64,000 nt of DNA. It comes from Trichaptum fuscoviolaceum. Taxonomy: Eukaryota > Basidiomycota > Agaricomycetes > Hymenochaetales > Trichaptaceae. The notes under the pieces were generated by a model, which was not told where the DNA came from, searched no databases, and saw nothing but the letters and a program-made list of their open reading frames with translations. Each line of letters starts with the position of its first letter. Position 1 is the stretch's first letter. Both the position numbers and the translations under genes were made by a program. Location of the stretch: positions 3,040,707 to 3,104,706 of the forward strand of contig CAJSYZ010000008.1 of assembly GCA_910574455.1 (NCBI GenBank). The letters run 5' to 3'. Positions 10,763 to 20,829 of the stretch are shown piece after piece.

Positions 10763-11647
10763 CTATGATTTCACCTTCGCCTTCTTCTTTGCTTCACGCA
10801 TTCGTTTAAGTGCCTCCACCTTCGCCTTCATAAGACCGACACGCTCGTCTGCCTCTTCCTGAGCTCGTTCCTCCTCGATCAACCGGTCCATGATGAGCTC
10901 ACGCTCGTCCTGCTCTTTTCGCCGCTGTTTGTCCTCTTCTGATTCTTCTTTCTGTTCCACCTCCGCAGCCCCTTCGCCGTCGACTACAGACGGTGGAAAG
11001 CCTGCACCAGCCTCTGGAACGAGCTCAGGCTCGGCAATGACTGTCGCACGTTGAAAGGCGGCTTGCAGTTCATCATCTGCTTGCTCCTCAGACACGGCTT
11101 TCTTGAGAACCGTTGCTTGGAATTGCTCCCATTCAAGATCAATTTGGGTTTTCTCTTTCGCGGGACCCGGAGCTTGCGCCTGTATAGAGTCCGCAGCTTC
11201 GTCCTCTTCTTCATCAACACCAGATAGTACAGGAGCTTGCGAAGGATTAGAAAAGAAGTCCGCCGGAAAGCCATTCGCAGCCTGCGCTTTAGTCTTGACT
11301 GCCAGAGGTTGTTCATCGTTCTCCTCGTCGCTAAGTCTGCGCTTTTTTGCATCAACATGCATGTCCTCATCCGTGTCCCCATCGTCCTCTTCGGCGGCCT
11401 TGCGCTTCGTTGTAGCAGCCGTTGCCTCTTCAGCTCGCCGACGCTCCTTCTCCTCCTGCTCCCGCATCTTCATAACAGCGACACGATGCGATTTGCTCCC
11501 TAGGTGCCCTTCCCACATGCTCGCCTGCTTCACGGGCGTCCCGCAGACCGTGCATCTTAGCTGTCCTGTACTTGAGTACGCGGCGTACGGGTGTGTTACT
11601 TTCGCTTCTTGGCGTTTCGCGCGCAGCAGGGCACGGGCGTCAGCCAT
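10763..11647 (-). CDS. ZNF830/CCDC16-like zinc-finger splicing-associated protein
   Basis: Intronless, 294 residues. N-terminus MADARALLRAKRQEAKVTHPYA is typical of the family and is followed by one C2H2-type finger, LRCTVCGTPVKQASMWEGHLGSKSHR (C32, C35, H48, H54 approximately). Then come a long Lys/Glu coiled coil (KMREQEEKERRRAEE), an acidic middle and a second charged coiled coil near residues 235-290 ending in KKKAKVKS, a probable nuclear signal. Homologues join pre-mRNA splicing complexes and are nuclear; this role is inferred from the family. A DLEWEQFQATVL segment near residue 170 is also conserved in such proteins. Confidence 0.8.
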   Translation of the reverse strand: MADARALLRAKRQEAKVTHPYAAYSSTGQLRCTVCGTPVKQASMWEGHLGSKSHRVAVMKMREQEEKERRRAEEATAATTKRKAAEEDDGDTDEDMHVDAKKRRLSDEENDEQPLAVKTKAQAANGFPADFFSNPSQAPVLSGVDEEEDEAADSIQAQAPGPAKEKTQIDLEWEQFQATVLKKAVSEEQADDELQAAFQRATVIAEPELVPEAGAGFPPSVVDGEGAAEVEQKEESEEDKQRRKEQDERELIMDRLIEEERAQEEADERVGLMKAKVEALKRMREAKKKAKVKS

Positions 11648-12002
11648 TCGAGGTCAGTTGTTAGCAGTTTATGAGAATGAAGAAAGGCGACTGCTAGTCT
11701 TGAGGAGGTGTTTTGTGTGAAGTATTACAAGCGGTTCACCATCTGAACTTCTGAAGCTATGAAGTACGCGCCGAAACTTGAAGTTTCGTGCGCCAGCCGG
11801 CGTGGGAACTTGAATAAGAACGTCGATCACCGTGGCACTCGCAGCGCACTTTATCATGTTCAACGACATTGTAGTTTGAGATTTAAAGGCCATCCAATAA
11901 ATTCGTGACTGACCCAGTGAAGTCCAGACTAATTCGTTGTCAACAGAGCGATTGTTTTATGTTTGTTACTGACATAAACGATTTTGAATCCGAAGTATTG
12001 CG
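11648..12002. other. intergenic, no gene seen
   Basis: Promoter side of the zinc-finger gene and 3' flank of a FunK1 copy. An inverted repeat AAACTTGAAGTTT lies at about 11775-11787. No coding signal is seen. Confidence 0.35.
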
Positions 12003-13448
12003 TCAGAAACTATTACAGATATATAAATTGGAAGTACTAGAAATCTGGTTTACACAACAATGCTTTTGACATTCTACCCTTTCGAAGCCCCATATATCTG
12101 CAAAGAGAGGGAAGATAGGCTCGATATTCACAGAAGTTTCCACTCCCGCTCGCTTGCCCAATCCCTCTGTCTTGCGCATCCGCGCTCGCCTATCCATTCT
12201 TCTGTCGTTCATGCGTCTTCGAATAGCCAATACCCTTTGACTGAAAACTGTTGTGAGCTTGTAACATTTTTGACTTAGATCTTCGTGATCAATATAATCG
12301 CATATGTCCGCCGCACTCCCTAGGAAGCCAACCTCCTCCTTAACAACATCCTTCCAAGATCCTGCTCTCCATCCTCTGAGAAGATCCACGTTTTTATACC
12401 CGTCCCAAATCATCGGACATTTCCCTTCCTTCCATCGATAGCCAACAACATGCCATACAGATGCGTAGAGGAGAGATTCCAAATCGTGGGACAAATCATG
12501 TACATATTCGGGAAACAGTGAGTTGTCGAGACTCTCGATAGCCATGAAGGGTGCAGTGCCTGATCGTTCTTGACATTTGTCAGTGTTACTCTCTCCATCC
12601 GCAATGTCTGTAGTAAGTAGAGGGGCAGGCACGTCGGGTTGATTGGGTACATCTGAGATCATAGGTGTATCCAGAACGGTAGTTGATGAAGGAGATTCAT
12701 GGACAGGTCCGACAGATCCAGACGCGCCTGGACATTTGGCTCCCTCCAGATTTGATGTCTCGTCCAGAGAGGAGGACAGATCGAAATAAAGCAACGTAGC
12801 AGTCATCCTGCCGTCCTTGATGTGGTACGCCACATTAGTGAAACTAATATCTCGATGATGGATAAGCTCTTTTTCGGAGAACAATGCACGAATATCTGAT
12901 AAAATACTCGTCAGATCAACACATAGCATGTGGTCCCATCGTAACGTTCTCAGGCCGATCTCGGTATCTCTGTCCTTCTGCGAAACTAGCGTTACGAGTA
13001 GTTTTCGAATTGCCAAGCAGTCACGGCCATTGCAGATAGAATACAGGAGGTTGATGCGATTGCCAAATTGCTGTTGATGTGCGTCCAATACCATGTTGCC
13101 CATGTCCGCGAACACCCCGTACGTCTTGACTTCCGGACTACCAGCAGCATTTATGAGCTCGGACGAGAAGATTTTGTAGTCCTCCGTCTTGTGAGCAGCG
13201 AGTTCCTTTACGCGATTCTTCAATGCATCCATGTCGGTGTCACTTACGCCAAACAAGCATCTCAAAGCCTTTTCCAAAGTTATATCGCTGTATCGGTACC
13301 GCCGCAAGTCAGACCCAAGATGTCGATCAACGCTCCGATGAGTATAAATTTGTGAGGAATAGCAAGCTTTGGGATAGTTGGCAGACGCTTCAGCTGTATC
13401 TTCCAGGACATGTTGAATATCACGCTCATCCCGCCGGTCGGAGTCCAT
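12003..13448 (-). CDS. FunK1-type kinase with N-lobe deleted and intron tail exonised
   Basis: Single open frame of 481 residues. The N-terminus is normal for the family (SSQIYTHRSVDRHLGSDLRR, FGVSDTDMDALKNRV, then LRWDHMLCV). The whole ATP-binding lobe is missing: LRWDHMLCV runs straight into DLTSILSDIRALFSEKEL and the catalytic loop HRDISFTN. The DFG-equivalent reads LLYFD instead of LLDFD. Further on come APFMAIESL, DLESLLYASVWHVVGYRW and VECQKHCCVN. The CTGACGAGTAT word that marks intron 3' ends in sister copies sits at the deletion junction and is now read in frame. A protein without a glycine loop and without the metal Asp should not phosphorylate; if expressed it would be a pseudokinase. 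The open frame suggests the change is tolerated or recent. Confidence 0.8.
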   Translation of the reverse strand: MDSDRRDERDIQHVLEDTAEASANYPKACYSSQIYTHRSVDRHLGSDLRRYRYSDITLEKALRCLFGVSDTDMDALKNRVKELAAHKTEDYKIFSSELINAAGSPEVKTYGVFADMGNMVLDAHQQQFGNRINLLYSICNGRDCLAIRKLLVTLVSQKDRDTEIGLRTLRWDHMLCVDLTSILSDIRALFSEKELIHHRDISFTNVAYHIKDGRMTATLLYFDLSSSLDETSNLEGAKCPGASGSVGPVHESPSSTTVLDTPMISDVPNQPDVPAPLLTTDIADGESNTDKCQERSGTAPFMAIESLDNSLFPEYVHDLSHDLESLLYASVWHVVGYRWKEGKCPMIWDGYKNVDLLRGWRAGSWKDVVKEEVGFLGSAADICDYIDHEDLSQKCYKLTTVFSQRVLAIRRRMNDRRMDRRARMRKTEGLGKRAGVETSVNIEPIFPLFADIWGFERVECQKHCCVNQISSTSNLYICNSF

Positions 13449-13945
13449 GGTCTGTGCAATATAAGCTATAAGCTGTGAAGACAGGTCATCTAAGACAGTT
13501 TAGACTGATTTCTCTGATAGATGGAGAGTAGTTGAGCGATGCTGAGAAAGCAGGTGAGTCCGGGCTCATGGTGGTTGAATGGCAGTTGTGGTTACGCGTC
13601 CAGATATCTGGCAGGGCAGGGTCGGGCCGTGCAGATCTGAGTCGAGGCAGTGTCCTTTTTCAGCCAATGATATAGCTGCCGAAGCACACCCGAGTCCTGG
13701 ATGATCACGGAGGTCTCTATTGATCTTGATAAACAATCTAAGATCTTTAGCAGCAGGACAGCGAATAAGTTCGAGGGATTGGGTACTAGGAGACTGAAAA
13801 TCTATTTGGTTTCTGAGTGGCACTATGTAGTTCATGGGCAACTAATACTACTGTATATCTCTCAATCACTGCTTGTCAATATCAACGACACTAACTTACA
13901 GACCAGCGATCAATTTACGTTATTACCGACAAAAAAAATATGGCG
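13449..13945. other. intergenic, no gene seen
   Basis: 5' flank of the FunK1 copy at 12003-13448, then the 3' flank of the next copy. The first 110 bases resemble the 5' flank of the FunK1 copy ending at 27775, with shared words such as AGAAAGCAGGTGAGTC and TGGTTACACGC. No ORF is supported. Confidence 0.4.
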
Positions 13946-15201
13946 TTAAGGAGGGTTAGTTACACAACAACTATTCTGACATGTCACCCCATTGAAACCC
14001 CACAGGTCGGCGAAAAAGGGAAAGATCGGTTGATCGTAAACAAGAGATATAGCCCGACGCTTCACGGCCTGCTGCCTGAGTGTTGCATTGGCCAATTTTT
14101 TTTGAGCCCAAGCACGATTTCGTACTGCTTGTATTCTTTGTCCAAACAGCGCTGCAAGATTCCAGCATATTTCCGAAAGCTCTGGGTGCTTCACGTGCGG
14201 AAGTATGTCTTCCGCATCGAATAAAAAGGTATTCTTCTCCATCACTACAACCTTCCATGCTCCCACTCTCCAACCTCTGAGTATATCCTCATTCTTGCTT
14301 TTTTCAGCCCCCGAAGCATACGGATAATTTCCTTTCGACATTTTATATCCAACGCCATGCCACACAATCGCATAGTAAAGAGACTCCAGATCGTGGCAGA
14401 GGTCATGAATATATGGAGAAAGTTTCACGTCGAGGGCCTCGATAGCCATAAAGGGCATATTTCCAGATCGCTGGTAGTTGTCGTTATTGTCCTCGCTTGT
14501 GTTCGCTGCTTTACATAGTGAAGTAGGTGCACTAGGTTCATCAGATACATCTGAGGGCTTCAGAGTAGAAACAGGTAAGTCTCCTTTAACAGATGCAGAA
14601 ACGCGTGAACGATCAGCTCCCTCGAAATAGGATGAATCGAATTCAATCAGAGCACCAACTCTCCTTTCACCTTTCACGTAATATGCCATATTAACAATGC
14701 AAATTCGATGAAGGAGCTCCCCATCTGCTGTGCTACTCGTCAGTTTATGTTTTAAGAGCAATAATGTAACGCACAGGCAGTAAACCGGGATTCGACTTCG
14801 TGAAGCTCTTTATTCAGCTGAATGTAGATCGTGGGTCGTGACATGTTCAGAAGTCGTTGCAATATTCTCGTATGTGGGATGACCTCTGTCGGTGATAAAT
14901 GACTAATCGAAGACGACGAGTCCGTAGGTGCATCTGTAATGAAGGCTCTTGCATCCGTTGATCTATGATTATGGCCATCACGATCTGTATCCTCCTCTTT
15001 CAGAGACTGCTTTTGGGCATCGTTGCTCGACTGTGCCTTTTCGAACAGCGCGCACGACATATGTAAGGTTTTCTTCTGTGATACGGGCGTTACACATGAG
15101 CTTTCAAGAGCCAAGTCGTTACGTGTGCTCCTAGTAGATAGAGGGCCCTTGCATTTATTTCCCATTTGTTGTTGATGTGCGTCTGGAGTGGTTCCAGCCA
15201 T
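13946..15201 (-). CDS. truncated FunK1-like pseudokinase, cassette copy 1, type A (HRI)
   Basis: Exons 14775-15201 and 13946-14724, 401 residues. It starts with MAGTTPDAHQQQMGNKCK, which aligns with the middle of full FunK1 proteins (NMVLDAHQQQFGNR), so the family N-terminus is absent. The ATP lobe is replaced by a short Ser/Thr-rich stretch ending in LNKELHEVESRFTA. After the intron the catalytic loop reads YGELLHRICIVN: the HRD aspartate is Ile. The DFG-equivalent is IEFD. The remaining C-lobe is well kept (NMPFMAIEALD, DLESLYYAIVWHGVGYK, VTCQNSCCVTNPP). It is divergent from the type B gene starting at 15667. An alternative upstream frame (15090-15368) does not match the family. The intron acceptor is a CAGCAG doublet. 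Confidence 0.75.
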
Positions 15202-15666
15202 TCTTCTAGGATATGTTTGAATATCAGGCGTATCCGAGTCCGGTTGGTCGCTTGAAGTCCGTGATCACCAAGCTGAGTGATGTTAGCGATGGAGGAAGTT
15301 TTCCAAGAGTTATTTGACACAATTGGAAGAAAGAAAATAGTCAGACGAAAGTCAGCGGGGGAAGGCAAGGTGCATGTCCCGAACTTGAATCTGATTCATG
15401 GCCTGTCGGTGGTGAAAGAAAATCACTCGCGGAACTGGCAAGTATGTCACACTGGCAGTGTTACAGACCATGTGATCTGCACGTGCTAGTTTGTCACAGT
15501 AATACTGCGTGTGACAGCGACGCGTGCACTTGACAACTGACAACCATGCCCGAAACCACTGGCACACATATTTCTTCTCTTCTCTTCTACCTCCATCACT
15601 CAAGCTGTTTAGCCGCTATACCTCTTCAAAACCTGCTACCACTCTATATTGTAACGCACGACGATC
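15202..15666. promoter_or_regulatory. bidirectional intergenic region of FunK1 cassette copy 1
   Basis: 465 bp between divergent start codons. A conserved core near 15445-15515 contains GTCACACTGGCAGTGTTACA, then CATGTGAT, CACGTG and TTTGTCACAG. The same order recurs at 19130-19200 and, in reverse orientation and less complete, at 56110-56195. A pyrimidine-rich leader (TTCTTCTCTTCTCTTC) precedes the type B start. The sequence conservation suggests a shared control region. Confidence 0.55.
15450..15460. promoter_or_regulatory. dyad site CACTG-n-CAGTG
   Basis: Odd-length perfect inverted repeat CACTGGCAGTG in the cassette 1 promoter, flanked by GTCA and TTAC. Identical 11-mers lie at 22290-22300 and 44368-44378, with one variant at 19138-19148. 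It is a plausible dimer-binding site; no factor is known to me. Confidence 0.45.
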
Positions 15667-16797
15667 ATGGCCTCTTCAAACACAAATACGCTTGACGAGC
15701 CCGAAAGCATGCGTAACCTGGAAGATACGGCAGACGTGAACTCTCCAATAGGCTATTGTTCTTCACTCATATCTACACACTGGGTCTTTGATAGCCGCAA
15801 ACGCAGGTCACCGAATACCAGAGCCTCCAATGCAAATACACGTACGGTAGCACCACAGCGTATTTCGAAGGCCCCAATGGCAGTGGATCTGATGCGAAAG
15901 TTCAATATGACGGAGGAGCTAACTCACAAAGAATCTCATGAAGTCCTACCTCAGCTTACTTCTTGTGAGTCCTATCATTGCTCTTTTGACAATTGGCCTA
16001 TGCGCTGACAATGATCCGAATAGCTATTCGTTCGCTCTACTCCGAAAGAAATCTCCTTCGTCGAGATATTAGCACTGCTATCATGAAAGAAGGAAAGATG
16101 ATTGCTGCGCTGATTGATGTCGATCTTTCTACTATTCCGGATGTAACATCCAACGTGGATGGGACTGAACGACTAGGAACTTCTGGATCCGTCAACGAAA
16201 CCTTTCAACCCGTTGCTGTGTCAAATGTGCATACATCTCTGAATGAAAGTGTAGACGCGAGTGAACAGGACAAAAATGGCAAATGTCAAGAACAAAGTGG
16301 AACCGCTCCCTTTATGGCCATTGAGGCTCTTGAGTTGTTCTTCTCTTCCTATGCTCACGAACTGTGTCATGATCTTGAGTCTCTTTTATATGTTTTAGTG
16401 TGGCATAGTATTGGTTATCGATGGAAAGAAGGGAGATATCCGAGGATTTGGAGCAATGACGAGTATAAAAACGTTGAGCTTCTCAGAGCATGGATTATGG
16501 AAGGTGGTTGTTGAGAAGAAGTTTTCCTTCCTATCGGATGCGTCGCGCATACTCAACTATGTTAATCACGATGAACTTCGTGACAAATGTTATATGCTCA
16601 CAAAAGTGTACAATCAAAGGGCAGGAGCAATGCGAGGCATCAAAGCGGACATAAACATGGCCAAGAGATCGGGAAGGAAGCGTCAGGACATCATTTTCAT
16701 TAATGAACCTATTTTCCCTCACTTTGCAGATATATGGGGTTTCAGAAAGGTAGAATGCCAGAAAAGCTGTTGTGTAGAATCGATATCTAGATTTTAG
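15667..16797 (+). pseudogene. truncated FunK1-like gene, cassette copy 1, type B, frameshifted
   Basis: Exon 1 is 15667-15964 and exon 2 starts at 16024. The N-terminus MASSNTNTLDEPESMRNLED resembles the start of the full copy at 4482 (MASDHPNTFDDHD). Most of the N-terminal region and the ATP lobe are gone, leaving a jump to KAPMAVDLMRKFNMTEEL. The catalytic loop is RRDISTAIM (His replaced by Arg) and the DFG-equivalent is LIDVD. Compared with the sister copy, 8 nt are missing just after AGAGCATGGA (about 16495), so the frame ends at WIMEGGC; the rest of the C-lobe (SDASRILNYVNH to CQKSCCVESISRF) continues in another frame to 16797. Probably non-functional as a full product. Confidence 0.75.
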
Positions 16798-16902
16798 CAC
16801 TTCCTACCTATGTAATATTCATAGTTTTTGCCAATGATCTACTATACATCATCAAATTACTATCGTGTATGTCAGTAACAGAAGCAATCACTCTGTCATC
16901 AG

Positions 16903-17431
16903 TAAGGTGTGACATGGGTACAGGTAAACCCGGGTTACCCGTGCATCCGACCCGCAGGTCTGTCACGGGTCTGGGTGTTCTGGGTCTGGGTGCACCTGCA
17001 GCACCAAACCCGGGTCGGGTCTGGGTCAGGGGTTTGCCAAAGTGGGTCAGACCCGGGTTACCCATATCAAGGTAAAACCTTACATAGTATGCTATTTTTG
17101 TCTGTAATTCTTCAGCAAGTCCTCTTCTTAATTAAAAAACACTCACAACTGTAGTTTGCTACGGTTTTTGGACATGAGATAAATGACATTAGGGGCAGTG
17201 GATAATGGTAAAATGAGAAAACAAAAAATTAATTGCCTTATCGGGCAAGTATTGTGTGGGAACAAAGCTTTATTGATGACCCGGGTCGGACCCGTAACTA
17301 GCCCGACCCACACCCATACCCGACCCGCACCCATGAAGCCAGACCCGGGTCGGGTTCGGGTCACCCTACTTTTTCTCCTAACCCGGTGGACGGATACGGG
17401 TTGGGTCGGGTCAGACCCATGTCACACCTTA
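16903..17431. mobile_element. non-autonomous hAT-like DNA transposon, 529 bp
   Basis: 17-bp perfect terminal inverted repeats TAAGGTGTGACATGGGT (16903-16919 and 17415-17431) are flanked by an 8-bp direct repeat GTCATCAG (16895-16902 and 17432-17439). An 8-bp target duplication is the hAT hallmark. The subterminal regions are packed with GGGTC/GACCC and ACCCGGGT words in both directions; the centre is A/T rich. There is no transposase, so mobilisation would need a hAT enzyme elsewhere. The paralogous flank at 26195-26260 has the same neighbourhood without the insert, an empty site. Confidence 0.85.
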
Positions 17432-17675
17432 GTCATCAGGCGAGAAGCGGATCTGAATACTGTGAGTCTAGCAATTATTAGATTTAATTGGAATGATGAT
17501 ACAGCCTCAAAGCATTCGAAAGGTTAAGTCGCTGTGCACACCCTTTAGTGATACTTTTAAGTTGGTAAATACCGCACTGTATGTAGTTTGGCGAACAATT
17601 ACAATCAGTGCTTGCCCGCGGCAAATGTACATGTATTATAGCAAAGAGTAATATTACAGACAAAGCCACTTGGCA

Positions 17676-18943
17676 TCAAGGACGCTTAGGAGTGTTAATT
17701 ACACAACAACTCTTCTGACATGCCACCCGTTCGAAACCCCACATGTCTGCAAAGGTAGGAAAGATTGGCTGATTGTGGACAACAGACATAACCCGAAGCT
17801 TCGCGCCCTGCTGCCCCTGAGCCGCTGACTCGGCGGCAACTTCCATGTTCCAATCCCAATTTCGTACAGCTTCTATCCTTTGTCGGAACAGAAATGCGAG
17901 ATTCCAGCATGTTTGTTTAAGCCATAAATGCTTGACATGCCGAAGTGTGTCTTTCGCGTCGAGTAAAAAGCTGTTCTTCTTTATCACTACTTGTTCCCAA
18001 GTTCCCATTCTCCATCCTCTGAGAATATCATGCTTCTGCCTTGCAGATTCCGTCGATCTATATCCAACACCATGCCATACAGAGGTGTAGAAAATAGACT
18101 CCAAATCATGGCAGATGTCGTGAATATATGGAGAAAGTTTCAAGTCAAGAGCCTCGATAGCCATAAAGGGCATAGTTCCAGATCGATGGCAAATGTCGTT
18201 ATTATCCTCTTCGCCTGTGCTCGCTGCTTTATATAGTGAAGTAGGTGCACTGGAATATGCAGATACACCTGAGACTGTAGACGACTTCAGATTAGCAACA
18301 GGTAATTCTCCTTTAACAGATGTAAGAAAGCCTGAACGCTCAGCTCCCTCGCAAAAGGATAGATCGAATTCAATCAGAGCATCAACTCTCCTTTCTTTCA
18401 CGTGGAATGCCACATTAACAATGCTCATTCGATGAAGGAACTCCCCATCTGCCGTGATGCTCGTCAGTTTTTAATTCAAGAGCAATAATGTAACGCACAG
18501 GCAGTAAATCGGGATGCGACTTCGTGAAGTTCTTTATTCAGGTCAATGAAATTATATCGGACCGTGAATCGTGACATGTTCAAAGGTCGTTGCGATAATA
18601 TCATAGGTGGGATGGCCTCTGTCGGCGATAAATGAGTATATGAAGACGACGCGGCCGAGTAACATGAGTCCGTAGGTGTATCTGAGATGAAGGCCCTCGT
18701 GCCCGCTAATTTATGAGTACGGCTTTCACGGCTTGCATTCTCCTCAAGCTGCTTTTGGGCATCGTTGCTTGACTGTGTCTTTTCGAAAAGCGCGCACGAC
18801 ATATGTAAGGATTTCTTCTGTGATACGGGCGTCAAACGTGAGTTTTCAAGAGTCAAGTCGATACGTGCCCTTCTAGTAGATAGAGGGTCCTTGCATTTAT
18901 TTCCCATTTGTTGTTGATGTGCGTCTGGAGTGGTTCCAGCCAT
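17676..18943 (-). CDS. truncated FunK1-like pseudokinase, cassette copy 2, type A (HRM)
   Basis: Exons 18499-18943 and 17676-18448, 405 residues. Same build as the copy at 13946-15201: start MAGTTPDAHQQQMGNKCK, no N-terminal domain, no ATP lobe, LNKELHEVASRFTA at the exon end. After the 50-nt intron the loop is YGEFLHRMSIVNVA, so the catalytic Asp is Met, and the DFG-equivalent is IEFD. The C-lobe is kept (TMPFMAIEALD, DLESIFYTSVWHGVGYR, VACQKSCCVINTPKRP). It is divergent from the type B gene at 19352 with 408 bp between the starts. The 3' flank is homologous to the flanks at 26195-26430. Confidence 0.75.
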
Positions 18944-19351
18944 ATCTTCTAGGATATGTTTGAATATCAGGCGTATCTGGTCGGTCGCTTGAAGTCCGTG
19001 ATCACCGAGCTGCGAATTGTTAGCGATGGAGGAAGTTTTTCAAGAAAGTCAGCGAGCGAAGGCAAAGTGCATGATGTCCGAGTCGCGTACTGATTCATGG
19101 GAAAGAAAAGCAACCACTCGCGGAAGCAAACATGTCACACTAGCAGTGTTACATACCATGTGAATTGCACGTGATAGTGTGTCACAGCATCACAGTGACA
19201 CAGGCAGTGCGACGCACTTATCCACTGACAACCATACCCATAACCACGCATATTTCTTTTCTTCTCCTCTACCTCCATCACCTCAAGTTGCCTTCCTAGG
19301 CAGTCACTCTACTCCTAAAAAACTTACTATCGTTCCTACAACACGGCGATC
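18944..19351. promoter_or_regulatory. bidirectional intergenic region of FunK1 cassette copy 2
   Basis: 408 bp between divergent starts. It repeats the copy 1 core: CATGTCACACTAGCAGTG (19131-19148), ATACCATGTGA, CACGTG and GTGTGTCACAG, followed by a second GTGACA cluster and a pyrimidine-rich leader (CTTCTCCTCTACCTCC). Confidence 0.55.
19138..19148. promoter_or_regulatory. dyad site variant CACTAGCAGTG
   Basis: Same position in cassette 2 as the dyad at 15450-15460 in cassette 1; only the central base differs, so the inverted arms are unchanged. Confidence 0.4.
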
Positions 19352-20829
19352 ATGGCCTCCTCAAATACAAATACGTTTGACGAGTCCGAAAGCATGCGTA
19401 TCCTGGAAGATACGACGGACGTGGGCTTTGTCATAGCTTACCGCTCTTCACTCCAATATTTGCATCGGATCTTTAATCTCCATCTCAGGTGCGACTTACA
19501 CCAGTACCAATTTAGCGACATAGCTCTCGAGCAGTACTTAGGATGTTCGTCAAGGATAACTGACTCGGACACCGAAAAACGAAAGATGCGCATACAGGAA
19601 ATCACAGCCCGCAAAGCGGAGGACAAAAATTCAAAATCGGATGAGCTTGCAAATGTCACTGGAAAACTGGATGTTATGATAAAGAACGGAGATACCAAGA
19701 TCAACTTGAAATCCTTACGATGGGGCCGGGACCATACGTCAAGCGTGCCGCAGTTCAAGAGGCCAGGCTTGAGCAGTTCTGTCCATGCCCACAGGAACTT
19801 ACGGGAAGAGGATGACGTAGTTTTTCAGAGTCACAAACGCAGATCAGCAAATACACGTACGGTAGCACCACAGCGATCTTCGAGGGTGTCAGAGGCAATG
19901 GTTCTGCCAGTGATGCGAAAGTATAACCTCACCGAGGTGCTAATTCAGCTTACTGCCTGTGCGTCTTATCATTGCTCTTTTAACAATTGGCCTATGCGCT
20001 CACAATTATCTGAACAGCAATTCATTCGCTCTACTCCGAAAGAAATCTCCTTCATCGAGGCATGAGCACCGCTGGCACGAAGGAAGGAAGAACAAGTACT
20101 GCACTTATCGATTTCGATCTCACTACCGTGCCGGTTGTGATGTCCAATGCGGACGGGGCTGAACAACGCTCAGGCACTTCTAGATCTCTCTATGGATCCT
20201 TTTCACCTGTTGCTGTTTTGGATCAGCACATGGTGTCAGATGAACGCAGTGCACCTACACCTCTGAACAAAAGTGTGAACGCGAGTGAACAGGGCAACAA
20301 TGGCAAATGTGAAGAACAAAGTGGAACCGCACCCTTTATGGCCATCGAGGCTCTTGAGTTGTTCTTCTCTTCATGTGCTCACGAACTGTGTCATGATCTT
20401 GAGTCTCTTTTATATGTTTTAGTGTGGCATGGTATCGGCTATCGATGGAAAGCAGGGAAATATCGGAGGATTTGGAGCAACGACGAGTATAAAAACGTTG
20501 ATCTTCTCAGAGCATGGAGAGTAGGATCATGGAAGGTGGTTGTTGAGGAGAAGGTTGACTTCCTATTGGATGCGTCGCGCATACTCAACTATGTTAATCA
20601 CGACGAACTTCGTGACAAATGTTTTGAGCTCACAGTATTGTACAATCGGAGGGCAGTAGCCATGCAAGGCATCAAAGCGAACATAAACATGGCCAAGAGA
20701 TCGGGAAGGAAGCGTCAGGACATCATCTTCGCCAACGAGCCTGTTTTCCCGCACTTTGCAGATATATGGGGCTTCAGAAAGGTAGAATGCCAGAAAAGCT
20801 GTTGTGTAGAATCGATATCTAGATTTTAG
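19352..20829 (+). CDS. FunK1-like pseudokinase, cassette copy 2, type B (HRG), N-lobe lost
   Basis: Exons 19352-19958 and 20018-20829, 472 residues. It is the longest type B copy: the N-terminus MASSNTNTFDESESMRILED is followed by a recognisable FunK1 N-terminal domain (YLHRIFNLHLRCDLHQYQ, then KINLKSLRWGRDH), then a basic stretch and a jump to the exon end MRKYNLTEVLIQLTA. The ATP lobe is absent. The loop reads SERNLLHRGMSTAGTKEG, the HRD Asp being Gly; the DFG-equivalent DFD is kept (LIDFDLT). The C-lobe is complete (APFMAIEALE, DLESLLYVLVWHGIGYRW, VECQKSCCVESISRF). A reading frame opening at 20062 is just exon 2 and not a separate gene. Kinase activity is not expected. Confidence 0.75.

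Noticed and set aside
11775..11787. AAACTTGAAGTTT palindrome as a regulatory site
   Set aside because: Single occurrence of the palindrome; ACTTGAA alone is frequent, so chance is likely.
15090..15368. Alternative upstream frame MPSPADFRLTIFFL as start of the type A gene
   Set aside because: The family alignment (DAHQQQMGNK) follows the other frame; this one has no FunK1 similarity and lies partly in the leader.
16869..17527. Short frames in the GGGTC-rich area
   Set aside because: Repetitive subterminal sequence of the hAT-like element; periodic words keep frames open by chance.
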